From DAOUBF01 sp034432795 (lineage in GTDB: Bacteria; Chloroflexota; Anaerolineae; DSLN01), in contig DAOUBF010000052.1 of assembly GCA_034432795.1 (NCBI GenBank), positions 166,047-230,046 of the forward strand: a DNA stretch of 64,000 bases. The letters are read 5' to 3'. Of this stretch, positions 30,269 through 38,051 are shown in pieces (position 1 is the first letter of the stretch; every line of letters starts with the position of its first letter). A model generated the notes under the pieces. That model searched no databases, was not told the origin of the DNA, and worked only from the letters and a program-made list of their open reading frames with translations. Made by a program: the position numbers and the translations under genes.

Positions 30269-31564
30269 ATGCGTGTGTTGCTGCTCACCCAGGTCCTGCC
30301 ATATCCGCTGGACAGCGGGCCAAGGTTCAAAACCTATCACATCCTCAAATACCTGGCCGAGCGCCACGAGGTCACGCTGGCCTCGTTCATTCGCGCTGAG
30401 GATGGTCAGAGCGCTATTGACCACTTGAAGGGCTTATGCCAGGCGGTGCACACCGTGCCCATAACCCGCTCCGCCGTGCGGGACGCCGGCTATCTGCTGG
30501 CCAGCTTGCTCACCCATCGCCCGTTTGTCATGCTGCGCGACGAGCGGCGGGCCATGCGCGCCCTGGTGCGTCGGCTTGGCGCACAGGGGAATGGCCGTCC
30601 CTACTTTGATGTGGTTCACGCCGACCAGTTGAACATGGCCACCTACGCGCTGGAGGTGCCTGCGGCACGGCGGGTGCTGGGCGAACACGATGTCGCCTGG
30701 GCGCTGTGGCAGCGCATCTGCGCCACGCTGCCGCCGGGGCCGAAGCGCTGGCTGTTGGAGCGCGAATGGCGCCTGCTGCGCCGTTACCAGCACGACATCA
30801 GCCGCCACTTTGACGCCATCCTGACCGTGAGCGAGGCCGACCGGGCGGCTATGGCCGAGGTGGTGGCCGACCCCAGCCGGATTGAGGTCCTGCCCATCGC
30901 CATTGACCCTGGCCCCGGCCCTCTGCCCCGCCAACCCGATGGGCCACATATCCTGCACCTGGGCACGATGTTCTATCTGCCCAATGCCGACGCCGTGCTC
31001 TGGTTCGCCCGCGACGTGTATCCACGCATCCGCGCCCGGCTGCCGCAGGTGCGCTTCAGCATCGTCGGCACGCACCCGCCGCCGGAGGTGCGCGCCCTGG
31101 CGAACCCGGACGCGGGGATCAGCGTGACCGGCTACGTGCCGGATGTGGAACCCATCATCCGGCGCAGCAGCGTGCTGGTCGTGCCCCTGCGGGCGGGCAG
31201 CGGTATGCGCGTTAAAATCCTCACCGCGCTGGCCCAGGGCCTGCCGGTGGTGACCACTACCCTGGGCTACGAAGGCATCGCCGCCGTCCCTGGGCGCGAC
31301 CTGCTGGTGGCGGATACGCCGGAGGCCTTCGCCGAGGCAGTGGTGCGCGTCCTGACCGACGAGGCCCTGGCGCGCTCGCTGGCTGCCAATGGCCGCAGGC
31401 TGATTGAGCAACATTACGATTACCGCGTGGTCTGCCGCAAACTGGAGGATATTTACAGACGACAGACGACGGACGCCAGACTGCGGTCTATCGTCTGCGC
31501 TCCATCGTCTGAGGATATGGAGGAGATATGGCCAAAGCACTCGTCACCGGCGGAGCCGGCCTGA
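30269..31564 (+). CDS. GT4-family glycosyltransferase 2
   Basis: 431 residues. It starts MRVLLLTQVLPYPLDSGPRF with the Gly-rich acceptor loop of this branch; the donor domain shows HILHLGTMFYLPNADAVLWF, RFSIVGTHPPPEVRALA, ISVTGYVPDVEPIIRRSSVL, and PLRAGSGMRVKILTALAQG. It shares this pattern with GT3 at 32982. The last ~33 residues (RRQTTDARLRSIVCAPSSED and on) are encoded by a GACGGA-type array plus DNA that also begins the next gene, so the original stop was probably lost. The start is 1 nt after the previous stop. Donor sugar unknown. Confidence 0.9.
   Translation: MRVLLLTQVLPYPLDSGPRFKTYHILKYLAERHEVTLASFIRAEDGQSAIDHLKGLCQAVHTVPITRSAVRDAGYLLASLLTHRPFVMLRDERRAMRALVRRLGAQGNGRPYFDVVHADQLNMATYALEVPAARRVLGEHDVAWALWQRICATLPPGPKRWLLEREWRLLRRYQHDISRHFDAILTVSEADRAAMAEVVADPSRIEVLPIAIDPGPGPLPRQPDGPHILHLGTMFYLPNADAVLWFARDVYPRIRARLPQVRFSIVGTHPPPEVRALANPDAGISVTGYVPDVEPIIRRSSVLVVPLRAGSGMRVKILTALAQGLPVVTTTLGYEGIAAVPGRDLLVADTPEAFAEAVVRVLTDEALARSLAANGRRLIEQHYDYRVVCRKLEDIYRRQTTDARLRSIVCAPSSEDMEEIWPKHSSPAEPA
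31457..31511. repeat. GACGGA/GACGAC array at the 3' end of GT2
   Basis: CAGACGACAGACGACGGACG, then a mirrored GTCTATCGTCTGCGCTCC and CATCGTCTG. It encodes RRQTTDARLRSIVCAPSSED and precedes the next gene's RBS. Confidence 0.55.
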
Positions 31565-32673
31565 TCGGCTCCCACATCGTAGACCTGTTGATCGCCAGGG
31601 GCGATGAGGTGCGCATCCTGGACAACCTGGCCAAACCGACGCACTTGCTGGGCAAGCCGGATTGGGTGCCGGCCCAGGCCGAGTTCATCCTGGGCGACGT
31701 GCGCAGCCGGCGCGACTGGGAACGGGCGCTGGAGGGCGTGGACCTGGTGTTCCACCAGGCGGCGGCCGGGGGGTTCATGCCCGAAGTGGCCACTTATTTC
31801 CACACCAACGCCGTAGGCACCGCCCTCCTGTTTGAGGTCATCCGCGACATGCCCCATCCCCCGCGCAAGGTCGTCGTGGCTTCATCGCAGGCCGTATATG
31901 GCGAGGGGAAGTACTTCTGCGATACCTGCCACGAGCCGCGCTACCCCGCTCCACGCCTGGACGACCAGCTCATAGAGGGCCGTTGGGAGATGGCCTGCCC
32001 GGTCTGCCACAACGACATGCGCCCCATCCCCACCGACGAGGCCCGCGTGGACCCGCGCACCCCCTATGCCATGTCCAAGTACGCCCAGGAGATGATCGCC
32101 ATCCACGTAGGCCGGGCCTTCGGCATCCCTACGGTGGCGTTGCGCTACTCGGTGACCTACGGGCCGCGCCAGTCTATTTTCAACCCGTACACCGGCGTGT
32201 GCTCTATCTTCTCCACACGGCTGCTCAACGACCTGCCGCCGGTGGTGTACGAGGACGGGCAGCAGACGCGCGATTTCGTCTACGTGGAGGATGTGGCCCG
32301 GGCCAATCTATTGGTCGCGGACCGGGACGAGGCCAACTATCAGGTGTACAACGTGGGCACGGGCCGCCCCACCAGCGTGCTGCGTTTCATCCAGCTCCTG
32401 GCCGACCTGTATGGCAAACCGGCCACGACCATCCGGCGCGGCGAGTTCCGCCCCGGCGAGGTGCGCCATCTCTTCGCCGATAACAGCCGCATCCGCGCGC
32501 TGGGCTGGACGCCGACCGTGCCGCTGGAGGAGGGCCTGCGCCGCTATGCGGACTGGATCACCCGCCAGAAGGACATTCGCGAGTACTTCAGTGAAGCGGA
32601 AGCGCTGATGAAGCGCACCCAGGTCGTGCGTCCGTCCCGCGCCGGCGCCCAGGTGCTGGCCCTACCCTCTTAG
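31528..32673 (+). CDS. NAD-dependent sugar epimerase with zinc-ribbon insert
   Basis: 381 residues, extended SDR fold. NAD site VTGGAGLIGSHIVDLL; catalytic YAMSKYAQE (YxxxK); SSQAVYGEG supplies the Ser/Thr. Between these is an insert with FCDTCHEPRYP and MACPVCHNDMRPIP, four Cys in CxxC pairs forming a probable zinc ribbon. I recall similar inserts in dTDP-L-rhamnose 4-epimerase-like enzymes, so a 4-epimerase acting on an activated deoxy sugar is inferred, not shown. Later motifs: RYSVTYGPRQ, EDGQQTRDFVYVEDVA. GGAGG lies 7 nt before the start, which overlaps the repeat-derived tail of GT2 by 37 nt. Confidence 0.88.
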   Translation: MAKALVTGGAGLIGSHIVDLLIARGDEVRILDNLAKPTHLLGKPDWVPAQAEFILGDVRSRRDWERALEGVDLVFHQAAAGGFMPEVATYFHTNAVGTALLFEVIRDMPHPPRKVVVASSQAVYGEGKYFCDTCHEPRYPAPRLDDQLIEGRWEMACPVCHNDMRPIPTDEARVDPRTPYAMSKYAQEMIAIHVGRAFGIPTVALRYSVTYGPRQSIFNPYTGVCSIFSTRLLNDLPPVVYEDGQQTRDFVYVEDVARANLLVADRDEANYQVYNVGTGRPTSVLRFIQLLADLYGKPATTIRRGEFRPGEVRHLFADNSRIRALGWTPTVPLEEGLRRYADWITRQKDIREYFSEAEALMKRTQVVRPSRAGAQVLALPS

Positions 32674-32693
32674 ATGGGAGAGGGCCAGCTACG

Positions 32694-32769
32694 GTAGGGC
32701 AGGTTTCCATACCTGCCGTAGGGCAGGTTTCCAAAGGCAGATACGGCGGGTATAGAAACCCGCCCTGCA
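32694..32769. repeat. 24-nt elements, three copies in a row
   Basis: 32694-32717 is GTAGGGCAGGTTTCCATACC then TGCC, a complete unit. 32718-32733 is a truncated second copy. 32746-32769 is a variant in reverse orientation (GGCGGGTATAGAAACCCGCC). Confidence 0.7.
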
Positions 32770-32772
32770 AAG

Positions 32773-32823
32773 CTATCGCAAATGAAGGGGGAGAGAGCCG
32801 TAGGGCAGGTTTCTATACCTGCC
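32773..32823 (+). repeat. 51-nt duplicated segment ending in a 24-nt element (copy A)
   Basis: Starts CTATCGCAAATGAAGGGGGA and ends with the 24-nt unit at 32800-32823. It is about 90% identical to 34880-34930, where the same DNA is the 3' coding end of the sugar transferase gene. Confidence 0.75.
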
Positions 32824-32858
32824 GTAGGACTAAAGTGCCAGATAGCCTGATCGGTCTA

Positions 32859-32887
32859 TTCATTTAGCCCCACGTGGCCCGTATAAT
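32859..32887 (+). promoter_or_regulatory. Possible internal promoter before GT3
   Basis: TTCATT (32859-32864), a 17-nt spacer, TATAAT (32882-32887). The -10 is consensus and the -35 is weak. It would restart transcription after the repeat-filled gap. Confidence 0.5.
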
Positions 32888-32947
32888 CTGATGGGATCGG
32901 GACAGAGCCGATTATGCTATGAGTGGTCATGACCGATTGCAAGCGTG

Positions 32948-32973
32948 CCCAGTGCCGGGCTTCAGCCCGGTTG
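32948..32973 (+). repeat. 26-nt element before GT3
   Basis: CCCAGTGCCGGGCTTCAGCC then CGGTTG, 26 nt. If the ATG at 32919 were used it would be read as PVPGFSPV, the same peptide as in the phosphodiesterase tail. Confidence 0.65.
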
Positions 32974-32981
32974 CCGGAGGG

Positions 32982-34247
32982 ATGAGGATCCTGTATATCA
33001 CGCCCTATTTGCCCTCTAGCGTGCGCATCCGCCCGCTGGGGTTCATCCGTGAGTTGTCCCAGCGTCACGCGATCACGCTGGTGACACTTGTCCATCCCCA
33101 GGCCGAGAGGCGCTTCCTGGAGGAGGTCCGGCCCTATTGTCAGGCCATCTATCCGCTGACGCTGGATCGCAGCGCAGCGCTGGCACGCTGCCTGCTCTCC
33201 CTGCCCACCAGGATACCTCTGTCTGTGGCCTACACGCACTCGCCTGAGATGCGCCGCACCGTGCGCGCTCTGGTCCGGCGGGGCGGCTATGACCTGGTGC
33301 ATCTGGAGTTCGCCCGCGCCGCGCCGCTGGTCACCGAACTGGTGGAGCAGGACATGCCCAGGGTCTACGACGCTGTGGACAGCATGACGCTGGCCTCGGC
33401 GCGCACCTTCCGCGCCAGCCACAGCCCGCTGCGCAAGGCGGTGGCCGCGCTGGAGTGGCTCAAGTTCCGCCATTTTGAGGCCTGGGCCATCCGCCAGTTT
33501 GACCGCGTCCTGGTAAGTTCTCCCGCCGACCGGGAGGCGCTGGCCGACCTGGCGCCGGACGCGCCCATCTCTGTCCTGCCCAACGGCGTGGACACGGAAT
33601 ATTTTGCGCCCCGCCAAATCGGAGGGAGCGCCGAACCGCCCACGCTTGTCTTCCTGGCCCGGCTCAGCTACCACGCCAACGTCAGCAGCATCCTGCATTT
33701 CTATCGCCATATCTTCCCGCGCATCCGGGCAAAGTTCCCGCAGGTCCGCCTGCTGCTCATCGGGCGCGACCCCGCACCCGCGATCCAGGCGCTGGCCGCC
33801 GATCCCTATGTCAAGATCACCGGCTACGTCCCCGATGTGCGCCCCTATCTCGCCCGCGCCACCGTCTCCATCTGCCCGATGCGCGTCGGCGCCGGCATCT
33901 CCAACAAGGTGCTGGAGTCCATGGCCATGGGTCTGCCAGTGGTGGCGACGTCGCTGGCCACCAGCGCGCTGGCTGTGGAGCACGACCATGACCTGCTCAT
34001 CGCCGACGATCCGGCGGACTTCGCCGATATGGTCATTGCGCTACTCTCCAGCCCCCGGCTGCGGGAGCGCCTGGGCAGGCGGGCACGGGCCTACGTTGAA
34101 ACCCACCATCGCTGGCCGGCCCTTGCCGCGCAGCTTGAGCAGCTTTACCGCGAATGTCTGGGGCATAGGGCAACGCAGCCGCTTTGGCAGGGCGCGCGCA
34201 TCCTGCACCCCGCTTCACAGGAGGCCGTCAAAGGAGTCGCCAGGTGA
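32982..34247 (+). CDS. GT4-family glycosyltransferase 3
   Basis: 421 residues from MRILYITPYLPSSVRIRPLG. The donor domain has PTLVFLARLSYHANVSSILH, RLLLIGRDPAPAIQALA, VKITGYVPDVRPYLARA, PMRVGAGISNKVLESMAMG, so it resembles GT2. The ATG at 32982 is preferred because the 21 codons before it (from 32919) include a 26-nt repeat. GGAGGG is next to this start, closer than usual, so the upstream start cannot be excluded. It overlaps the next gene by 4 nt (GTGA). Role: addition of one sugar to the lipid-linked repeat unit. Confidence 0.9.
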   Translation: MRILYITPYLPSSVRIRPLGFIRELSQRHAITLVTLVHPQAERRFLEEVRPYCQAIYPLTLDRSAALARCLLSLPTRIPLSVAYTHSPEMRRTVRALVRRGGYDLVHLEFARAAPLVTELVEQDMPRVYDAVDSMTLASARTFRASHSPLRKAVAALEWLKFRHFEAWAIRQFDRVLVSSPADREALADLAPDAPISVLPNGVDTEYFAPRQIGGSAEPPTLVFLARLSYHANVSSILHFYRHIFPRIRAKFPQVRLLLIGRDPAPAIQALAADPYVKITGYVPDVRPYLARATVSICPMRVGAGISNKVLESMAMGLPVVATSLATSALAVEHDHDLLIADDPADFADMVIALLSSPRLRERLGRRARAYVETHHRWPALAAQLEQLYRECLGHRATQPLWQGARILHPASQEAVKGVAR

Positions 34248-35014
34248 GGGAGCGTAGCCGCCGCCTTCAGGAGCACCTTAAGCGCCTCTTTGACTTTTTC
34301 GCGGCCCTCATCGGGCTGATTATCCTGGCGCCGTTGTTCGCGCTGATCGCTGTGCTGATCCGGCTGGACTCTCCGGGGCCGGCGATCTTCAAGCAGGAGC
34401 GTATCGGTCGCCATGGCCAGCCCTTCATGATCTACAAGTTCCGCACCATGGTGGCCAACAACAGCGAGAGCGATTACCTGCGCCAGTTGGCGCTGCTGAT
34501 TCACGGCGATCCGGCGGCAGGCGGGCGCAAGCGGCCCTACCGCAAAATCGGCCATGACCCGCGCATCACGCGGCTGGGCCGCTGGCTGCGGCTGACCTAC
34601 CTGGACGAGTTGCCCCAGCTCTGGAACGTCCTGCGCGGCGAGATGAGCCTGGTCGGCCCGCGCCCCCACATCCGCCTGGAAGTGGACGCCTATACCCCGC
34701 GTCAACGCGGTCGCCTGGCTGTGCGGCCCGGCATGACCGGCCTGTGGCAACTGGAGGGCAAGCACAGCGCCACCTTTGACGAGATGATTGAGCAGGACCT
34801 GGCCTATATCGCCAACTGGTCGTTCTGGCTGGATATACGCATCATCCTGGGCACGCTGGTCCAGGTCCTGGCCACGATACTATCGCGGATGAAGGGGGAA
34901 GGAGCCGTAGGGCAGGTTTCCATACCTGCCACAGAGCAGGTTTCCATACCTGCCGCAGACCATGAGCGGCTTTCATCGCCCACCGCCCAGCACCCCTCGT
35001 CCGCCGAGCGCTGA
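34244..35014 (+). CDS. Initiating bacterial sugar transferase (polyprenyl-phosphate sugar-1-P transferase)
   Basis: About 256 residues. One membrane helix near residues 16-40 (FFAALIGLIILAPLFALIAV), then the catalytic domain: SPGPAIFKQERIGRHGQPF, IYKFRTM, YLDELPQLWNVLRGEMSLVG followed by PRP, and VRPGMTGLWQLEGK. It moves a sugar-1-phosphate from a nucleotide onto undecaprenyl phosphate, the first step of repeat-unit assembly. GTG at 34244 is the start: AAGGAG is 8 nt upstream and it overlaps the GT3 stop. The tail after ILSRMKGEG is repeat-encoded; two 24-nt units add VGQVSIPA and TEQVSIPA, 8 codons each. Confidence 0.93.
   Translation: MRERSRRLQEHLKRLFDFFAALIGLIILAPLFALIAVLIRLDSPGPAIFKQERIGRHGQPFMIYKFRTMVANNSESDYLRQLALLIHGDPAAGGRKRPYRKIGHDPRITRLGRWLRLTYLDELPQLWNVLRGEMSLVGPRPHIRLEVDAYTPRQRGRLAVRPGMTGLWQLEGKHSATFDEMIEQDLAYIANWSFWLDIRIILGTLVQVLATILSRMKGEGAVGQVSIPATEQVSIPAADHERLSSPTAQHPSSAER
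34880..34954 (+). repeat. 51-nt segment (copy B) plus a second 24-nt element, inside the sugar transferase gene
   Basis: 34880-34930 matches 32773-32823 at about 46 of 51 positions. 34931-34954 is a second tandem 24-nt unit (ACAGAGCAGGTTTCCATACC then TGCC). Both are read in frame as eight-residue repeats. Confidence 0.8.
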
Positions 35015-35022
35015 AAGGAGAA

Positions 35023-36111
35023 ATGATGATCACCGTAGGGGTCATCGGTTGTGGATACTGGGGGCCTAAGCTGATCCGCAATTTTCACGAGATCAGCGGG
35101 GCACAACTGGTCTGGGCCTGCGATTACGATCAAAGCAAGCTGGACCATATCAAAGCCCTGTACCCGTATGTGCGCACCACCCGCGATTACCAGGAGATGC
35201 TGGCCTCCGATGTGGAAGCGGTCGCCATCGCCACGCCGGTTTCCACCCATTACCGGCTGGCGATGGATTGCCTGCAGGCAGGCAAACACATCCTGATTGA
35301 AAAGCCTATGACCACCAGTGTCAAACAGGCCGAGGCCATCGTCCGGCTGGGCGAGCAGATACACCGTGTGGTCATGGTCGGGCACACCTTCCAATACAAT
35401 CCGGCGGTGGAGGCCGTGCGCCGCGTCGTCGCCAGCGGTGAACTCGGCGAGATTTACTACATCAACAGCACCCGCGTCAATCTGGGCCTGTTCCAGACTG
35501 ATGTCAACGTCCTGTGGGACCTGGCGCCGCACGATCTGTCCATCCTGTGCGATGTCCTGGACATGGAGCCGGTGGCCGTCAGCGCACGGGGCGGTGTCTT
35601 CGTGCAAAAGGACAAGGGCATCCATGAGATCGCCCACATGGCGCTCCAATTCCCCAAAGGCATCATGGCCGAGTTGCGGGTGAGCTGGCTGGACCCCTTT
35701 AAAATCCGGCGCATGACCATCGTGGGTAGCAGGAAGATGCTGGTGTACGACGACCTGGCCGAGGACAAGGTGTGTATCTTTGACAAGGGCGTGGACATCC
35801 CGCCCTATCCCGATGGCGTGGATCAGGCGCGGCTGACCTACCGCAATGGGGACGTCAGCGTGGTGCCCATTCAATGGGTGGAGCCACTGCGGCAGGAGTG
35901 CGAGGACTTTATCCGCTGCATTCACACGGGCCAACGACCGCGCAGCGATGGTCACATAGGGCTAAAGGTCGTCCGCATCCTGGAGGCAGCCCAGATTTCG
36001 CTCCTGGATAGCGGGCTACCCGTGAATGTGGCCACGCTCGCCCACCCCAGCCCCCAGACGCTCTATCGCTGGCAGATGGAAGCCACCTATGCCGCGCACA
36101 GTGTCACCTAG
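35023..36111 (+). CDS. Gfo/Idh/MocA-family NAD-dependent sugar dehydrogenase (WlbA/WbpB-like)
   Basis: 362 residues. The N-terminal Rossmann domain has ITVGVIGCGYWGPKLIRNF and HILIEKPMTTS (the EKP motif with catalytic Lys), followed by GHTFQYNPAV and EIYYINSTRVNLG. The C-terminal α/β domain follows (HDLSILCDVLDMEPVAV). In WlbA/WbpB systems this enzyme oxidises C3 of UDP-GlcNAcA before transamination. The next two genes are an acetyltransferase and an aminotransferase, the same trio, which supports this role. Start MMITVG with AGGAG 5 nt upstream. UDP-GlcNAc C6 oxidation (WbpA) is not seen here. Confidence 0.88.
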   Translation: MMITVGVIGCGYWGPKLIRNFHEISGAQLVWACDYDQSKLDHIKALYPYVRTTRDYQEMLASDVEAVAIATPVSTHYRLAMDCLQAGKHILIEKPMTTSVKQAEAIVRLGEQIHRVVMVGHTFQYNPAVEAVRRVVASGELGEIYYINSTRVNLGLFQTDVNVLWDLAPHDLSILCDVLDMEPVAVSARGGVFVQKDKGIHEIAHMALQFPKGIMAELRVSWLDPFKIRRMTIVGSRKMLVYDDLAEDKVCIFDKGVDIPPYPDGVDQARLTYRNGDVSVVPIQWVEPLRQECEDFIRCIHTGQRPRSDGHIGLKVVRILEAAQISLLDSGLPVNVATLAHPSPQTLYRWQMEATYAAHSVT

Positions 36112-36125
36112 AGCCACGAGAGGGA

Positions 36126-36203
36126 AAGGTACTCAACGGATTATCTACAGGAATCAAGGAAACTAAGGTACTCAACAGATTATCTACAAGAATCAAGGAA
36201 ACT
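36126..36203. repeat. 39-nt element, two tandem copies
   Basis: 36126-36164 and 36165-36203, each beginning AAGGTACTCAAC and ending CAAGGAAACT, with two differences between copies. Exact inverse copy length at 42746-42784; degraded inverse copy at 46764-46833. Located in the gap before the acetyltransferase gene. Confidence 0.75.
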
Positions 36204-36219
36204 AAGGTGGGGAAGGCGT

Positions 36220-36741
36220 ATGAGCGAATCCACGTCGGCTTTTCCCCCCTCCCCGCGCCAAAACATCGCCCCGGATGTGCGCCTGGGAGAGGGGGTCAAA
36301 ATCTATGATTTTGTGAACCTCTATGGCTGCGAGATCGGCGATGAGAGCAAGATCGGCGCGTTCGTGGAGGTCCAGCGCGGTGTCCGCATCGGCAAGCGCG
36401 TCAAGGTCTCCAGCCACACGTTCATTTGCGAGGGCGTGACGATTGAGGACGAGGTGTTCATCGGCCATGGCGTGTGCTTCATCAATGACCGCTATCCGCG
36501 CGCCACGACCCCTGATGGGGAGTTGCAAACTGCTGGCGACTGGGAGTTGATCCCCACCCTGGTCAAGCGTGGCGCGTCCATCGGCAGCGGCGCCACCATC
36601 CTGTGCGGCGTCACCATTGGGGAGCGCGCCATTGTGGGTGCCGGCGCCGTCGTCACCCGCGACGTGCCGCCCGATACGATTGTCGCCGGCGTCCCGGCCC
36701 GGGTGCTGCGGCGAATAGACGGTAAAGGAGAGGCTCAGTAG
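36220..36741 (+). CDS. Left-handed beta-helix N-acetyltransferase (WlbB/WbpD-like)
   Basis: 173 residues. Hexapeptide repeats from residue ~15 to ~160 (for example IGDESKIGAFVEVQRGVRIG and ASIGSGATILCGVTIGERAI) with the loop CFINDRYPRATTPDGELQ typical of WbpD/WlbB; VIGAGAVVTRDV-like VGAGAVVTRDVPPDTIVAGV and PARVLR close it. It would acetylate the 3-amino group of an UDP-2-acetamido-3-amino sugar using acetyl-CoA. The stop codon (36739-36741) lies inside a 28-nt perfect palindrome. Both flanking genes belong to the same predicted pathway. Confidence 0.92.
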   Translation: MSESTSAFPPSPRQNIAPDVRLGEGVKIYDFVNLYGCEIGDESKIGAFVEVQRGVRIGKRVKVSSHTFICEGVTIEDEVFIGHGVCFINDRYPRATTPDGELQTAGDWELIPTLVKRGASIGSGATILCGVTIGERAIVGAGAVVTRDVPPDTIVAGVPARVLRRIDGKGEAQ

Positions 36742-36765
36742 GGGCATGGCATGCCATGCCCCTAC
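36738..36765. repeat. 28-nt perfect palindrome, copy 3, over a stop codon
   Basis: GTAGGGGCATGGC with its exact reverse complement, 28 nt in all. The TAG stop of the acetyltransferase gene is bases 2-4 of the element. A G/C block (36768-36822) follows at once. Confidence 0.8.
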
Positions 36766-36767
36766 TG

Positions 36768-36822
36768 TCACCCCCTCCCTGACCCTCCCCCTCCCCTCTC
36801 TGCGGGGGAGGGTTGGGGTGGG
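36768..36822. repeat. G/C-block repeat
   Basis: CACCCCCTCCCTGACCC, CCCCTCCCC, TGCGGGGGAGGGTTGGGG. It pairs with the 28-nt palindrome and gives a false N-terminal extension to the aminotransferase frame. Confidence 0.65.
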
Positions 36823-36859
36823 AGTGAAACAGCCCCGCTATGGTCAAATGGAGGCAACG

Positions 36860-38002
36860 ATGATACCATTGGTGGACTTGAAAAAGCAGTATCAGCCGCT
36901 TAAGGAGGAGATTCTGGCGCGGATCGCACAGGTGCTGGAAGGGATGCAGTTGTTCCTGGGCGAGAACGTCCAGGCGTTGGAACGCGAATTTGCCGATGTG
37001 TGCGGGACCCAGTACGCTATCGGTGTCAGCGACGGAACGACAGCGCTGCACCTGATCCTACGCGCCTGCGGCATCGGGCCGGGCGATGAGGTCATCACGG
37101 TGTCGCATACTTTCATCGCCACCGCTGAGGCCATTGCCCTGGCCGGGGCGCGCCCGGTGTTCGTGGACATTGACCCCGTGACCTACACGATGGATGTGGA
37201 TCAGATTGAGGCCAACATCACCCGGCGGACGCGGGCGATCCTCCCGGTGCACCTGTACGGCCAGCCAGCGGACATGGACCCCATCCTGGACATCGCCCGC
37301 ACACATGGCCTCAAGGTGATTGAGGACGCCTGCCAGGCCCACGGCGCGCGCTACAAAGGCCGCCCCACCGGCTCGTTGGGTGATGCCGCCGCCTTCAGCT
37401 TCTACGTCTCCAAGAACCTGGGCGCGTATGGCGAGGGCGGCATGGTGACCACCAACGATGAGGACATCGCCCGGCGGGTGCGCATGTTGCGCGATCACGG
37501 CTCCTACCGGCGCTATGCCCACGAAGACATCGGCGTGAACGGGCGGCTGGATGAGATCCAGGCCGCCATCCTGCGCGTCAAGCTGCCTCACCTGCGCGAC
37601 TGGAACGAGGCGCGGCGGCAGCACGCGGCCCACTACACCAGCCTCCTGGCCGACACCCCGCTGGTCACGCCGGTGGAGGCGCCCTATAGCTATCACGTGT
37701 ACCATCTCTATGTGGTGCGCGCCCCCTGGCGCGACGAACTCCAGGCCTACCTGCGCCAGCGCGACATCGCCACGGGCATCCACTATCCCGTGCCTTGCCA
37801 CCTGCAACGCGCCTGCCACGACTTCGGCTATCGCCAGGGCGAGTTGCCGGTCACCGAACGGGTGGCGGGCGAAATCCTGTCGCTGCCCATGTACGCCGAA
37901 CTGAGCGACGAAGACATCGGGACCATCGCGGGCGCTGTGCGCGACTTCTACAGCCAGCGCGCGCTGGTTACAGGTGAAGCGGCCTGGGCTACGGCAACGT
38001 GA
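36860..38002 (+). CDS. DegT/DnrJ/EryC1 PLP aminotransferase (WlbC/WbpE-like)
   Basis: 380 residues from MIPLVDLKKQYQPLKEEI. PLP features: SDGTTALHLILRACGIGPGD, DEVITVSHTFIATAEAI, VIEDACQAHGARYKGR, and FYVSKNLGAYGEGG with the Schiff-base Lys. It would convert the 3-keto sugar made by the Gfo/Idh/MocA enzyme into a 3-amino sugar, using glutamate as donor. GGAGG (36850-36854) lies 5 nt before the ATG at 36860; the longer frame to 36746 is repeat DNA. A GCTGAAGC/GCTTCAGC hairpin (38022-38040) follows the stop. Confidence 0.93.
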   Translation: MIPLVDLKKQYQPLKEEILARIAQVLEGMQLFLGENVQALEREFADVCGTQYAIGVSDGTTALHLILRACGIGPGDEVITVSHTFIATAEAIALAGARPVFVDIDPVTYTMDVDQIEANITRRTRAILPVHLYGQPADMDPILDIARTHGLKVIEDACQAHGARYKGRPTGSLGDAAAFSFYVSKNLGAYGEGGMVTTNDEDIARRVRMLRDHGSYRRYAHEDIGVNGRLDEIQAAILRVKLPHLRDWNEARRQHAAHYTSLLADTPLVTPVEAPYSYHVYHLYVVRAPWRDELQAYLRQRDIATGIHYPVPCHLQRACHDFGYRQGELPVTERVAGEILSLPMYAELSDEDIGTIAGAVRDFYSQRALVTGEAAWATAT

Positions 38003-38021
38003 CGGGCAACCCTTGTGGAGC

Positions 38022-38040
38022 GCTGAAGCATAGCTTCAGC
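38022..38040 (+). terminator. Hairpin after the aminotransferase gene
   Basis: GCTGAAGC-ATA-GCTTCAGC followed by TTAC. It may weakly terminate transcription; it also matches the GCTGAAGC repeat family. Confidence 0.45.
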
Positions 38041-38051
38041 TTACAGGGGAC

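Larger units (their letters stand above)
32674..32981. other. 308-nt intergenic region with 24-nt repeats and a promoter
   Basis: Holds four full or partial 24-nt elements (32694-32823), a TATAAT box (32882-32887) and a 26-nt element (32948-32973) right before GT3. No gene was found. Confidence 0.65.

Noticed and set aside
36126..36203. CRISPR-like array
   Set aside because: The 39-nt units are directly joined without spacers, only two copies, and no cas genes are present.
36746..36859. N-terminal extension of the aminotransferase
   Set aside because: It is made of the 28-nt and G/C-block repeats, and the RBS precedes ATG 36860.
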